NCBI RefSeq assembly: GCF_000718255.1
Contig: NZ_JOFJ01000001.1
Span: forward strand, 451,390 to 515,389
From: Spirillospora albida
Lineage (GTDB): Bacteria > Actinomycetota > Actinomycetes > Streptosporangiales > Streptosporangiaceae
Direction: 5' to 3'
DNA length: 64,000 nucleotides
Position numbers and translations under genes: made by a program. The number at the start of each line of letters is the position of its first letter. The first letter of the stretch is position 1. Of the stretch, positions 1 through 8,036 are shown in pieces. Below the pieces are notes generated by a model. It had not been told where the DNA came from. It ran no database searches and saw only the letters and a list, made by a program, of their open reading frames with translations.

Positions 1-1
1 C

Positions 2-124
2 ACCCGCACCTTCTCCGTCGGGACCCAGCCCCTCAACGGCACCTGGAGGATCGCGGTCCGCACCAACAGCCCGCTGAGCGACAACGGCTACATCGACGCC
101 TGGAGCATCCGCTTCGCCAGCTGA
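2..124 (+). CDS. C-terminal end of a P-domain (proprotein convertase-like) protein, partial
   Basis: The window opens inside a reading frame that runs to a TGA at 122-124 and encodes 40 residues. It contains NGTWRIAVRTNSP and ends in YIDAWSIRFAS. The pattern (L-x-G-T-W, then a short loop, then G-x-I/L-x-x-W-S-I-x-F) is the typical last two strands of a P/homoB domain, found at the C-terminus of secreted subtilisin-like or other extracellular hydrolases in actinomycetes. The catalytic part lies outside the window, so the enzyme type cannot be named. A strong hairpin follows 31 bases later. Confidence 0.7.
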   Translation, partial: TRTFSVGTQPLNGTWRIAVRTNSPLSDNGYIDAWSIRFAS

Positions 125-155
125 TCCGAACACCGCCCCCGCATCAGGGGCATCC

Positions 156-187
156 GCGGGGCCGCCACACATGTGTGGCGGCCCCGC
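156..187. terminator. Perfect 32-base palindrome, probable terminator of the P-domain gene
   Basis: Positions 156-171 and 172-187 are exact reverse complements (GCGGGGCCGCCACACA / TGTGTGGCGGCCCCGC). It sits 31 bases after the stop of the first gene. There is no T run, as is usual for actinobacterial terminators. Confidence 0.7.
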
Positions 188-242
188 AGTCGTATACCAG
201 CGCGAAGACCACCCGAAACAGCGGACGGACCCCGAATAGGCG

Positions 243-449
243 GGGGTGTAGGGGCGGAGCCCCACAAAGAACCGCAACCCGGCAAGGCCGAAACCCAACG
301 GCGAACCGTAACCGGCAAGGGGTGTAGGGGCGGAGCCCCACGAAAGACCGCAAGCCACAGAGACCGAACCCACCGGGCAGACCGCAACCACAAAGGGGCG
401 TGGGGGCGGAGCCCCCACATCGGGGGTTCCAGGGGGTCGTCCCCCTGGG
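243..449. repeat. Degenerate 76-base tandem repeat with GGGGCGGAGCCCC hairpin cores
   Basis: The 384-base gap between the first gene and the tRNA has no convincing gene. A 23-24 base core (GGGGTGTAGGGGCGGAGCCCC then AC) occurs at 243-265, 319-341 and, slightly altered, at 395-418, exactly 76 bases apart each time. The 53 bases between cores agree at about 33 positions between the first two units, so this is a decayed tandem repeat and not only repeated hairpins. Further hairpins follow: CCAGGGGGTCGTCCCCCTGG at 429-448 and GCCGAGC-AAA-GCTCGGC at 476-492. Each core can fold on itself (GGGGC-GGA-GCCCC). Function unknown; it could be a RIP/MITE-like intergenic element. Confidence 0.7.
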
Positions 450-508
450 CAAACGAAAGGGGGCCATCCGGCGAAGCCGAGCAAAGCTCGGCGAGCAGGT
501 AGCCCCCA

Positions 509-584
509 TGGCTCCCGCGAGTGGACTCGAACCACTAACCTGCCGGTTAACAGCCGGCTGCTCTGCCGATTGAGCTACGCGGGA
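509..584 (-). tRNA. tRNA-Asn (anticodon GTT)
   Basis: Read on the minus strand this folds as a full cloverleaf. The acceptor stem pairs TCCCGCG (584-578) with CGCGGGA (519-513). The D-arm is GCTC..GAGC, the anticodon loop CTGTTAACC gives GTT, and the T-arm carries GGTTCGAGTCC. The discriminator is G (512). The terminal CCA is encoded (509-511 read as TGG on the plus strand). The length is 76 nt including CCA. Confidence 0.95.
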
Positions 585-738
585 TCGTTCGGCGCCGGCC
601 GGGTCAGGCCCTGCCAGCGCGTCTAGATTAGCGCATGTGGAGAGCGGTTCGCGCACGCATATCCGGGGCCGGGATGGTTGACGCCCGGTGGATGGGTATG
701 GGGTGGGCACGATTCCTCTGCACCCGGGGGTTGGGTCT

Positions 739-1050
739 ATGAAGCACCGTTCCATGTTCCTCGCCGGCGCCGCGATCGGTTACGTGTTCGGCACGAAGGC
801 CGGGCGGGAGCGCTACGAGCAGATCAAGCGGGTCTCGCGGCAGATGTCGGAGAACCCGAACGTCCAGGAGGCCGCCGAGAAGCTGCGCAACAAGGGCGGT
901 GAGTTCGCCGGGGTCGCGAAGGAGCGGGCCGGGGGGCTCGCGTCGTCGGCCAAGCAGAAGATGCCGGAGCAGATGCCGGGCCGGCACAAGGCGGACGACC
1001 AGTTGGCGGCGCGGCGTCCGAGCGAGGAGCCGATCGTCCGGCCCGGTTAG
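739..1050 (+). CDS. YtxH-like small envelope/stress protein
   Basis: The protein has 103 residues, starting at ATG 739 after a GGGGTTGGG stretch; an in-frame ATG at 688 would only add a poorly conserved tail. The N-terminus has a short hydrophobic glycine-rich stretch (FLAGAAIGYVFG) followed by TKAGRERYEQI, the signature of YtxH-domain proteins. The rest is charged and probably helical (residues 25-80). These proteins are thought to be membrane-anchored by the N-terminal helix and are often stress-induced; the exact role is unknown. The 3' end overlaps the end of the convergent downstream gene by 4 bases. Confidence 0.75.
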   Translation: MKHRSMFLAGAAIGYVFGTKAGRERYEQIKRVSRQMSENPNVQEAAEKLRNKGGEFAGVAKERAGGLASSAKQKMPEQMPGRHKADDQLAARRPSEEPIVRPG

Positions 1051-1523
1051 AGCCCGGTCCGGCGGCGGAGATCTTCGAGGGCCTGTTCGGCCTGGGCCCG
1101 CAGGCCCGGGTCGGACGGGTCCATGCCTGTTTCGAACACGAACGTCCAGCGGACGTCTCCGCCGGTGGCGGGGCGGCGGCCCGCGATGCGGACCTTGCCG
1201 CCGCCGGGCAGGGTCGCCTGGTGCGTGACGGCGATCGTGGACGTGACGCGCTCGCGCACGGTTTCGGGGACGGAGCCCGCTTCGGTCAGCCGGACGTGAT
1301 GGTCGGTCTTCTCCTGGACGTGGAGCCAGCCGTCCTTCCATGAGGCGTTCTCGACGTGGTCCCAGGGGATGCGGGTGAAGCCGCCCGAGCCGTCCGGGAT
1401 GTGGAGCGCTGTGGTGGTCGCGACGACGTGGGAGCCGCCTCGGGTGGGGGCGACGGCGAGGGTGCGCTCGCCCTTCTCGAGGGTGACGCCGGACGGCGTG
1501 CGGCTGCGGAGGCGCATACCCAC
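1047..1523 (-). CDS. Conserved actinobacterial protein of unknown function
   Basis: The product has 158 residues and begins at GTG 1523 (an ATG two codons later is equally possible). The sequence reads as an alternation of short beta strands: TLEKGERTLAVA, then IPDGSGGFTRIPWDHVENASW, then a C-terminal helix with DPGLRAQAEQALEDLRRR. The strand-rich N-terminal half with R-I-P-W-x-x-V resembles the PH-like fold seen in small actinobacterial proteins annotated only as hypothetical. No signal peptide or membrane segment is visible. It is convergent with the YtxH-like gene and lies 26 bases past the end of the GH63 gene on the same strand, so it may be the last gene of that transcript. Function not known. 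Confidence 0.65.
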   Translation of the reverse strand: MGMRLRSRTPSGVTLEKGERTLAVAPTRGGSHVVATTTALHIPDGSGGFTRIPWDHVENASWKDGWLHVQEKTDHHVRLTEAGSVPETVRERVTSTIAVTHQATLPGGGKVRIAGRRPATGGDVRWTFVFETGMDPSDPGLRAQAEQALEDLRRRTGL

Positions 1524-1549
1524 ACCCTAAGTGAGGGCCCGGTGGGCGA

Positions 1550-2869
1550 TCAGGCGGCCTGGGAGGCGCGGCGGGCCGCGAGCAGGTCGAGGACGAGGGC
1601 GGCGGACCAGGCGTAGTCGTGGCTGCCGCGGCCCGTCCCGTCGAAGGGGTCGAAGAACTCGCGGAAGCCGGACTGGCGGACGAGGCGCATGGTGGCGCCG
1701 TAGAGGAGGTCCGCGACGACGGGCAGGCCGTGCAGGGTCGAGCCGTACCAGATGAGCCAGTTGGTGCTGATCCAGGTAGGTCCGCGCCAGTAACCGCCGC
1801 GGTCGAACGCGGGGGCCTGGATGTCGCAGGTGGGGACGGGATATCCGGCGGCGCCGGCGAAGCGGGACGACAGCAGCAGGTCGACGAGGTTCCGGACGAC
1901 GGGGGCGGGCAGCTCGGGGTCGAGGAGCGGGCCGAAGGCGGCGGCGGTGATGACCGGCAGGAGCCGGTCGTCGCGCAGGTCGCGGGCGCGGAAGCTGCCG
2001 GTCTCGCGGTCCCAGAGCCGGGCGAGGAGGGCGCGGTGGACGCGGTCGGCGCGCTCGCGGTGCGGGACGGGGTCGGCGCCGACGATGACCGCGATCTCGG
2101 CGAGGGCGCGGGCGGACGCGAGGTAGGTGGCGTTGAAGAGGGGGTCCTCGACGGCGAAGGGGTGCTCGGCGCGCAGGTAGGCGGGGTCGTATCCGGCGTC
2201 GCGGTAGAGGGTGACGAGCCAGACGTAGCGGTCGTAGTCCTCTCCGGTCGGGAGTGTGCGGGGCGGGTGGCCGGGCGCGTAGGCGCTGGGCGGGAGCCGG
2301 ATCGCGCCGAGCGGGCGGTCCCACGCGGGGCTGTTGTCGAGGCCCGACTCCCACGGGTGGCAGATCGCGACGAGCCCCGATCCGGACAGGTCGCGGGTGG
2401 TGGCGAGGTGGCGGTGCTGCGCGTCCAGCATCGGGTAGAGGCGGGCGAGGAACGCGCGGCCGGCGTCGCGGTCGGGGGCGGACGCGTGCAGGCGGAGCGC
2501 GGCGAGGGCGTGCAGCGGGGGCTGGAGGAGGCCGGAGGTCCGGACGCCGGCCGGCGCGGCGGGGTGGCGGTCGCTGCGCCACAGTTCGGGGCCTGGGAAG
2601 AAGGCGTGCCGGGCGAGGGTGGAGTTGAAGACGATGTGCGGCAGCATGCCGTCGGCCCACTGGCCGCGGAAGAGCGCGAGGAGTTCGGCTTCGGCGCGGT
2701 CGCGGCGGTGCCGGGCGAGGCCCATGCTGATGAAGGCGGCGTCCCAGCTCCACTGGTGGGGGTAGAGGCCGGGGGAGGCCGCGGTGGAGGTGCCGGTCCA
2801 GTTGGCGTCGAGGACGCGCGCCGCGGCCTGCCACAGCGCGGTCTCGTCGCCGGTCAGACGGGAGCTCAT
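1550..2869 (-). CDS. GH63-type glycoside hydrolase, mannosylglycerate/glucosylglycerate hydrolase-like
   Basis: The protein has 439 residues from ATG 2869; GGGGGAGG lies 12 bases upstream, and a longer form from 2923 is possible. It is an (alpha/alpha)6-barrel hydrolase: WSWDAAF near residue 40, CHPWESGLDNSPAWD near 170, GGYWRGPTWISTNW near 370 and FREFFDPFDGTG near 400. The last motifs match the small bacterial GH63/GH37-related enzymes that hydrolyse mannosylglycerate or glucosylglycerate, with the catalytic Asp in GLDNSP and a base Glu in the FREFFDP region. These release glycerate from compatible solutes kept under osmotic or nitrogen stress. No signal peptide, so cytosolic. It is downstream of the Ter biosynthetic operon on the same strand, with a 137-base gap, so co-transcription is uncertain. 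The substrate is inferred from the family. Confidence 0.8.
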   Translation of the reverse strand: MSSRLTGDETALWQAAARVLDANWTGTSTAASPGLYPHQWSWDAAFISMGLARHRRDRAEAELLALFRGQWADGMLPHIVFNSTLARHAFFPGPELWRSDRHPAAPAGVRTSGLLQPPLHALAALRLHASAPDRDAGRAFLARLYPMLDAQHRHLATTRDLSGSGLVAICHPWESGLDNSPAWDRPLGAIRLPPSAYAPGHPPRTLPTGEDYDRYVWLVTLYRDAGYDPAYLRAEHPFAVEDPLFNATYLASARALAEIAVIVGADPVPHRERADRVHRALLARLWDRETGSFRARDLRDDRLLPVITAAAFGPLLDPELPAPVVRNLVDLLLSSRFAGAAGYPVPTCDIQAPAFDRGGYWRGPTWISTNWLIWYGSTLHGLPVVADLLYGATMRLVRQSGFREFFDPFDGTGRGSHDYAWSAALVLDLLAARRASQAA

Positions 2870-3006
2870 CTGCTCAGCGTGACCTCCCCCTCGCGTTCTG
2901 GCCACCCTTTCGTGGTGGCTCACCCGGATTGTGTCGCGCGGGCGGCGCGGCGGCGACCCTTTTTGGGGCCGGTCTTTTCTTCACCGATCGGCAGGGGGCG
3001 GCGGAA

Positions 3007-3801
3007 TCACTCCGCCGCGCGGCGCGACAGCCAGGAAATGATCTCCTCGCCCGCGCGGACGCCGCGGGCGGCGGTGACGGCGGAGCCCGTCCAGCCGGTG
3101 TCGTGGAGCTCGCCGTGCGCGGGGCGGATCGCGGCGTTCGCCCATGCCAGGAGCTCGGTGTCGAGGAGCGAGTCGCCCGCGGCGAGGGTGGCGGCGGCGC
3201 CGGTGCGGGCGGCGACCTCGGCGGCCGCGGCGGCCTTGGTGAGGGACGCGGGCAGGCAGTACACCTTCCTGCCCTGCAGGGACGTGCGCCAGCCGCGCTC
3301 GGTGCACCAGCCGGTGAGGTCGTCGACCCAGCCCGCGGGGAGCGCGGCGCGGTCGACGACCGTGTAGGCGAACAGGTCGGACGCGGTGCGCCTCTTCAGG
3401 ACGAAGTCGCCGCTCTGCCGGGTGAGGTGCTCCTGGACCTCGGTCAGCGGCGCGCACGCGGTGAGGCGTTCCCGGACGGCCCGTGACCAGGCGGGGTCGT
3501 CCTCCCCCGCGACGAGGATGTGGCCGCCGTTGGAGCAGATCGCGTAGGCGGGCGGCTTCTCGAGCAGGTGGACCCGGCGGTACTGCTCGGGTGTCCGAGT
3601 CGTCACCGGGACGAACGTCGTCTCGGCCGCGAGGACCTCCAGTGCGCGGGCCGCCGCCTCCGTCACGTAGGAGAGGGGCCTGCCGTCGTAGAACTCGACG
3701 CAGAGGAGGCGCGGCATCGTCTCGTCCGGGCCTTCCAGGGCGAACGCCGCCTGCGAGTAGATGAGGGTCCGGTCGAGGTCGGAGCACACGAGGACGGTCA
3801 T
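3007..3801 (-). CDS. HAD-family phosphatase of the Ter biosynthetic module
   Basis: The product has 264 residues. ATG 3801 overlaps the TGA of the StiP-like gene as ATGA. HAD motif I is CSDLDRTL (Asp8 and Asp10), the C-terminal HAD motif is AGDSLLDTELL near residue 220, and a conserved Lys lies in the KAAAAAE region; the cap region includes YAICSNGGHI. It is the HAD enzyme that accompanies TerD, PRTase-TRSP and StiP/PELOTA genes in Ter-associated loci, where it is predicted to dephosphorylate a nucleotide-like intermediate; the real substrate has not been shown. It is the last gene of the tightly packed minus-strand set, and a 137-base gap separates it from the GH63 gene. Confidence 0.85.
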   Translation of the reverse strand: MTVLVCSDLDRTLIYSQAAFALEGPDETMPRLLCVEFYDGRPLSYVTEAAARALEVLAAETTFVPVTTRTPEQYRRVHLLEKPPAYAICSNGGHILVAGEDDPAWSRAVRERLTACAPLTEVQEHLTRQSGDFVLKRRTASDLFAYTVVDRAALPAGWVDDLTGWCTERGWRTSLQGRKVYCLPASLTKAAAAAEVAARTGAAATLAAGDSLLDTELLAWANAAIRPAHGELHDTGWTGSAVTAARGVRAGEEIISWLSRRAAE

Positions 3802-4904
3802 TGCGCGGCTCCGTTGCGGAAGCGGGGGTGGATCAGGCCCATGCACGCGTACGGGATGTCGTCCACCTCTACTACGGGGACCCCGCGTTCGGCGGCCAGG
3901 AGACGGATGTGGGTGAGGTCGGCGGTCGCGTCGGGGCGCGCGAGGACCTTCCACGGGACGCGGCGGAGCAGTACCCGTGTCGTCTCGCCGACGCCCGGCT
4001 TGATGAGGTTGAGGTCATCGACGCCTTGCGTCTCCCCCACCCGGCGGACGGCTTCCCAGCCGGACCAGTCGGGGGCGCGGTCGGTGGACAACAGGTCGGG
4101 GGCGTCCTTCGCGACACGGTCGGCGACGGCGGGGAAGTGCGCGCAGACCGTGTCGAGGAACCTTGCGGACACGTCGTCGCCTGCCAGGTCGGCGTAGAAC
4201 TTCGCACCGTGGAAGTCGTCCGGGCCGATGAGGTCCTTGTTGAGGACGGTCCGGCTGACGAGGCCCGACACCGTGGAGTTGAGGCAGGCGGAGGGGATGA
4301 GGAAGTCGTCGCGCGTCCCGTAGAGGTGGGTGCATCTGGCGGGGTCGGCGAGGACTGCGAGATCGGACGGGAAGGGGTGGTCTTCCAGGGCGGCGGTGAG
4401 TTCGCGGGTGATGGCGCCCTTGCCCGTCCACCCGTCCACGAACATGACGCGGGACGGGTCGTGACTCGCCGCCAGATAGCGGAGGGCGACGGTGTCGATG
4501 CCCCGTCCCCGGACGATGCTGATGGCGTAGTGGGGCAGGTCCAGGCCGTGGGCGAAACGCGCCCAGCGCCGCATGAGGATCCCCACCGGGGTCCCGGCAC
4601 GCGCCAGGGAGACGAGGACGGCGTCGGGGCCGCGCTCGCCGAGGACGAGTTCCGTGATGAGGCCCGTGGCGTAGGCGAGCCGCTCGGCGGACGCGTCCAG
4701 GGCCTGGTGGAAGAGGCGCCGGTACTCGGGGCCGGGCTGGTACTCCACCGGCAGCGATTCTGCGTAGTGGGCACGGCCCGCCTGGATCGCCGCCTCCCGC
4801 TCCTCCGTGGGTGCCTCCAGCCGAACGTGCGAGAGGTCCTTCAGGAGCCATGTCACGTCGGCGGCGGCGTAGCTGCCGAACGCGGGGCCGTGCAGGGGCT
4901 TCAT
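3798..4904 (-). CDS. StiP family protein (PRTase_1-like domain plus C-terminal PELOTA-type domain)
   Basis: The protein has 368 residues and its ATG overlaps the stop of the upstream PRTase gene by 4 bases. Databases label this family 'cysteine protease StiP', but domain analyses of Ter loci describe it as a phosphoribosyltransferase-like domain. A PRPP-loop-like segment FVDGWTGKGAIT lies at residues 155-166, in the place of the usual D-D-x-x-x-T-G-x-T motif. The C-terminal 70 residues (RVPWKVLARPDATADLTHI, then VPVVEVDDIPYACMGLIHP) resemble the PELOTA/L7Ae-like RNA-binding domain reported for this family. No catalytic Cys-His pair typical of a protease is obvious. Its place between PRTase-TRSP and HAD genes supports a biosynthetic role in making a nucleoside-like metabolite. 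Confidence 0.85.
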   Translation of the reverse strand: MKPLHGPAFGSYAAADVTWLLKDLSHVRLEAPTEEREAAIQAGRAHYAESLPVEYQPGPEYRRLFHQALDASAERLAYATGLITELVLGERGPDAVLVSLARAGTPVGILMRRWARFAHGLDLPHYAISIVRGRGIDTVALRYLAASHDPSRVMFVDGWTGKGAITRELTAALEDHPFPSDLAVLADPARCTHLYGTRDDFLIPSACLNSTVSGLVSRTVLNKDLIGPDDFHGAKFYADLAGDDVSARFLDTVCAHFPAVADRVAKDAPDLLSTDRAPDWSGWEAVRRVGETQGVDDLNLIKPGVGETTRVLLRRVPWKVLARPDATADLTHIRLLAAERGVPVVEVDDIPYACMGLIHPRFRNGAAQ

Positions 4905-6235
4905 GCCGGCCTCCCGTAGGACGGGACGGTCACGGCGAGCACGGGGGCGAGTCCACGGAGCCGCGCCAGAAGGCCGTTCGTGAGCGCGTCAGTGTCACCG
5001 GCGCCGTCCACGACCAGGACGATCTGGTCGAACGCGGACGTCACGTTGTAGGCGTACCGCTCCCCCGGCCCGTCGGCGGGGTCGTCGTGGGACGGGAAGA
5101 CGATGCGGGTCCTGATGGCGTATCCGGGGTCGTCCACGGCGAGAACGGGTGAACGCGTCGTGGTCGAGTAGCGGACGTCCGTGTCGGGCAGCGCGTCCGC
5201 GAGCGCCTCAGCCAGCCGGAGGGGCGCGTACATCAGTTCCTCGAACCCGAGGACGTGGACGCGGGAGACGCCATCGGAGAGCTCGGCGAGCACGGCGTCC
5301 GCCATGCGGGGCAGTTCCTTCTCCAGCTGGGCACGATCGGAGGGCGAGAAACCATGGCGGCCGCCGTCCGGGAGGCCCGGCGGCCAGTCGAGCACGAGCC
5401 GCCTCACCTCGTGATCCTCCCCGGCTTCCGTACCGGGGGCTCGTGCCGACAGCTCGTCCACCAGTGCCTGGCCGGTTTCCAGGATGTCGGACGGCAGTCG
5501 CACACTCCCCTGCGCGAGTGACACCGCGTCGATGCGCGCGCCCAGCCGCTCAGCGAGTTCGTCCACGCGCGCGAGGTCCGCCGGGCCCCGCATGTCCACC
5601 AGTGCCGCCAGCACGTAATGCCGGCGCGGACGGACCGCGTGCAGCGCCGCGATCGTGTTCAGGACCGTCTGCCCCGTGGAGAGCTCGTCGTCCACCAGGA
5701 CGAACGGCACGTCCCTGTCGAGATCCGCGATGTCAGCGGGGAGGAGCAGATGGCTCGTGGCGTGGCTGTGCTCCTCCTCAAAACCCCCGTACGCCGCGAA
5801 ACCCTCCACCGGACGCCGCGTCGAGTGCAGGTAGTGGGCACCGCCCAGAGCGTCCGCCACCGCGTGCCCCAGAGCCGTCGCCGTCTCCGCGTACCCGAGC
5901 ACGATCGCGTCCACAGGCGGCACGGGCTCGCGCAGACGGTCGCGCAGCACGGCACACGAACCGCCGCGCAACGCCGCCCCCAGGAGCTCCCCCGCGTCCT
6001 CGGCGGCGGCGCCCAGGCGACCCCGCACGAGGTGTCCCAGGGCCAGCCCGGCCCCGTACACCAGGCGCGGGTCCGTCGGGACGTGCTTGCCCAGCACCGA
6101 CGACACCAGCAGGTGCGCGCGGCGCGGATTCCGCCGCACGGCCAGGCCGACCAGGTCCGTCAGCAGGCCCTCGTCCGGCAGGCGCACTCCCAGCCGGGAC
6201 GCGACCCACTCCCCCGGCCATATCCGGTCGCTCAC
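4901..6235 (-). CDS. Phosphoribosyltransferase with C-terminal TRSP domain
   Basis: The product has 444 residues. GTG 6235 overlaps the TGA of the upstream lyase gene (GTGA). A textbook PRPP-binding loop, FVLVDDELSTGQT, lies at residues 178-190, inside an orotate-PRTase-like fold (residues about 40-270). The C-terminal part contains YSTTTRSPV (356-364), the motif that gives the TRSP domain its name, followed by DDPGYAIRTRIVFPSHDDP. This PRTase_2-TRSP architecture is essentially confined to Ter-associated loci. It is expected to attach a base-like moiety to phosphoribose or act on a related substrate. It is cytosolic, with no membrane segments. All four biosynthetic genes overlap by 4 bases or lie within 40 bases of each other, so translational coupling is likely. 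Confidence 0.88.
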   Translation of the reverse strand: MSDRIWPGEWVASRLGVRLPDEGLLTDLVGLAVRRNPRRAHLLVSSVLGKHVPTDPRLVYGAGLALGHLVRGRLGAAAEDAGELLGAALRGGSCAVLRDRLREPVPPVDAIVLGYAETATALGHAVADALGGAHYLHSTRRPVEGFAAYGGFEEEHSHATSHLLLPADIADLDRDVPFVLVDDELSTGQTVLNTIAALHAVRPRRHYVLAALVDMRGPADLARVDELAERLGARIDAVSLAQGSVRLPSDILETGQALVDELSARAPGTEAGEDHEVRRLVLDWPPGLPDGGRHGFSPSDRAQLEKELPRMADAVLAELSDGVSRVHVLGFEELMYAPLRLAEALADALPDTDVRYSTTTRSPVLAVDDPGYAIRTRIVFPSHDDPADGPGERYAYNVTSAFDQIVLVVDGAGDTDALTNGLLARLRGLAPVLAVTVPSYGRPA

Positions 6236-7389
6236 CGGCTCCCCGCCGCTTCCAGTAACTCCACGAACGTCACGCCCTCCGCCGCGACACCGAACACGCG
6301 GGCGCGCAGCATCAGCCGTTCCGCCCACGCCCGGTGCGGTTTCGCCTCGTTCATCTTGTTCGCATAGGCGCTCGCCATGGCGCCCCCGCCGGTCACCCCG
6401 AGGATGTCGGCGGCGTCGCAGTACTCTTCGTGCGTCACGACGGAGAGGGCGTGGACGGCCGCCACATGGCTCGGATGGATGACGGTCTTGCCCAGCAGCC
6501 CGTTCGCCTTGTCCAGGTGCACCTCGCGGATCAGCCCGTCCAGGTCGGACGTGATGAGCCGCTGCCGCAGCGGCGCCGCCCGCTGCGCGTCGAACGGGGA
6601 CTGCCGCAGCTGCGGCTTGAACATCCGCTCCCCCGCCGAGAAGTACTCCCAGACGGGGCCGGTCACGACGTACCCGCTGCCGTCGGCGCGGCCGAGGATG
6701 TTCACCACGTCGCTGATCGCCGCCGCGACCGGCCGGATGTCGTAGATCGTGAGATCCGGGGGGCGGCGCAGCCCGTAGGCCGCCGACATGTCGGTGGCGC
6801 CGAGCCGGACGGCGAGGACACGGGGACGGTGCTTGGCCAGCAGCCGCGCCACATCGTGCAGCATCTCGGTGCGGGTCTCCGCGTACACGGCCTCGCGGCT
6901 CTCGATCACCGGCATGGCGGCGAGCGGCAGCCCGGCGCGGGCGGCGGCCTCCTCGACCGCGTCCAGGTACGCGCCGCCCGACATCGCGGTGAACTTCGGC
7001 ACCACGAACCCGCTGAGCAGTTCGGCGGCGGCGCCGAGCCGGGTCACGAGGTCGCCGATCTGCTCGGCCGTCCGGACCCGGACGAACAGCAGCGGCACCG
7101 CCTCGCCGCGGCCGTGCAGGGTCCGCAGCTGCGCGATGAGGTTGGCCTCGCCGGCCGCGACGTCGCCGTCGGCGATCGCGTCCTCCAGGCACACGACCAT
7201 GCTCATCACGCCGTGCCGCGCGGCCTTGCCGATGGTGTCGGCGAGGCCCGGCCTGGTGGCCGGGCAGTACAGCGTCGCGCCGAGCGCCACCGCCAGCACG
7301 TCCGGCTCGTCGTGCCGGTCGAAGCCGCGCGGGTGCCGGTGGAACAGGGCCTTGCGGCGCGCGGTGTCGACGTGCTCGAAATGCCGCAT
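6232..7389 (-). CDS. HpcH/HpaI aldolase / citrate lyase beta-like protein of the Ter module
   Basis: The product has 385 residues from ATG 7389; a start at 7422 would add 11 residues. The CitE/HpcH TIM-barrel features are present: GATLYCPATRP near 45, MSMVVCLEDAIADGD near 70 (acidic metal/phosphate region), MPVIESREAVYAE and VLAVRLGATDMSAAYG, then KTVIHPSHVAAVH. These enzymes cleave or form C-C bonds on acyl-CoA or keto-acid substrates with Mg2+. In Ter loci a CitE-like enzyme is a standard partner of the PRTase/TRSP/StiP/HAD set, so it probably supplies or modifies a carbon unit of the predicted metabolite. The first biosynthetic gene, it lies 39 bases after the terD gene, so one transcript with the TerD genes is likely. 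Confidence 0.88.
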   Translation of the reverse strand: MRHFEHVDTARRKALFHRHPRGFDRHDEPDVLAVALGATLYCPATRPGLADTIGKAARHGVMSMVVCLEDAIADGDVAAGEANLIAQLRTLHGRGEAVPLLFVRVRTAEQIGDLVTRLGAAAELLSGFVVPKFTAMSGGAYLDAVEEAAARAGLPLAAMPVIESREAVYAETRTEMLHDVARLLAKHRPRVLAVRLGATDMSAAYGLRRPPDLTIYDIRPVAAAISDVVNILGRADGSGYVVTGPVWEYFSAGERMFKPQLRQSPFDAQRAAPLRQRLITSDLDGLIREVHLDKANGLLGKTVIHPSHVAAVHALSVVTHEEYCDAADILGVTGGGAMASAYANKMNEAKPHRAWAERLMLRARVFGVAAEGVTFVELLEAAGSR

Positions 7390-7428
7390 GACCGGACGGT
7401 CAGCGCCGCACGACCGGGACACGCGCCG

Positions 7429-8007
7429 TCACAGGTGCGCCGCCACGGCCGGCAGCAGATGCTGGAACGTGCGCCCGGACGCGGTCGCGCCGATCGCGGT
7501 CATCGACCATCCCTGCCCGTCCCGCGTCACCTTCGCCATGATCTGCGCGTTGTGCTGACCGGCGCCGGTCAGCTCGTAGCGGGCGATCTCCTGCCCGGTC
7601 GTCTCGTCGACGAGCCGGCAGAACGCGTTCGCGATCTGGGAGAAGTCCTGCCCGGTGAAGGAGTTGACGGTGAACACGAGCTGGGTCACGTTCGCGGGGA
7701 CGCTCTGCAGATCGACGTTGATGACCTCGTCGTCGCCCTCGCCCTCACCGGTCAGGTTGTCGCCGGTGTGCTGGACGGACCCGTCCTTGCTGCGCAGCTG
7801 CCGGAACCACACCTGGTCGGCGAGGTTGCCGGAGGCGTCGAACAGCAGGCAGGACGCGTCGAGGTCGATCGACTGCGGCTTGCCCTTGCCGAACAGGCCC
7901 TTCTTCGCGACGGCGTCCCAGCCGAGACCCATCCTGACGCGGCTGAGGGTGCCGCCGCCGGGCTTGGCGAGCGAGACCTTCTGGCCCTTCTGCAGCGAAA
8001 TCGACAT
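7429..8007 (-). CDS. terD: TerD family protein (divergent paralogue)
   Basis: The product has 192 residues. Two ATG codons are adjacent (8010 and 8007); the second sits 6 bases after GGAG and gives the usual MSISLQKGQK start. TerD hallmarks: the N-terminal strand KGQKVSLAK, the Ca2+-binding-type IDLDASCLLFD (residues 47-57), HTGDNLTGEGEGDDE (84-98) and VINVDLQSVP. It is more divergent than its two neighbours: it has an insertion KKGLFGKGKPQS before the first Asp cluster and a different C-terminus (HLLPAVAAHL). TerD proteins bind Ca2+ and act with TerC-like membrane proteins in metal and stress tolerance. It lies 29 bases downstream of the DUF475 gene. Confidence 0.92.
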   Translation of the reverse strand: MSISLQKGQKVSLAKPGGGTLSRVRMGLGWDAVAKKGLFGKGKPQSIDLDASCLLFDASGNLADQVWFRQLRSKDGSVQHTGDNLTGEGEGDDEVINVDLQSVPANVTQLVFTVNSFTGQDFSQIANAFCRLVDETTGQEIARYELTGAGQHNAQIMAKVTRDGQGWSMTAIGATASGRTFQHLLPAVAAHL

Positions 8008-8036
8008 CATCGGCTCCTTCGGCGAGACGGGCGTGC

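Noticed and set aside
688..738. Longer start for the YtxH-like gene at 688
   Set aside because: The added 17 residues are not typical of the family, and MKHRSMFLAG gives the normal beginning.
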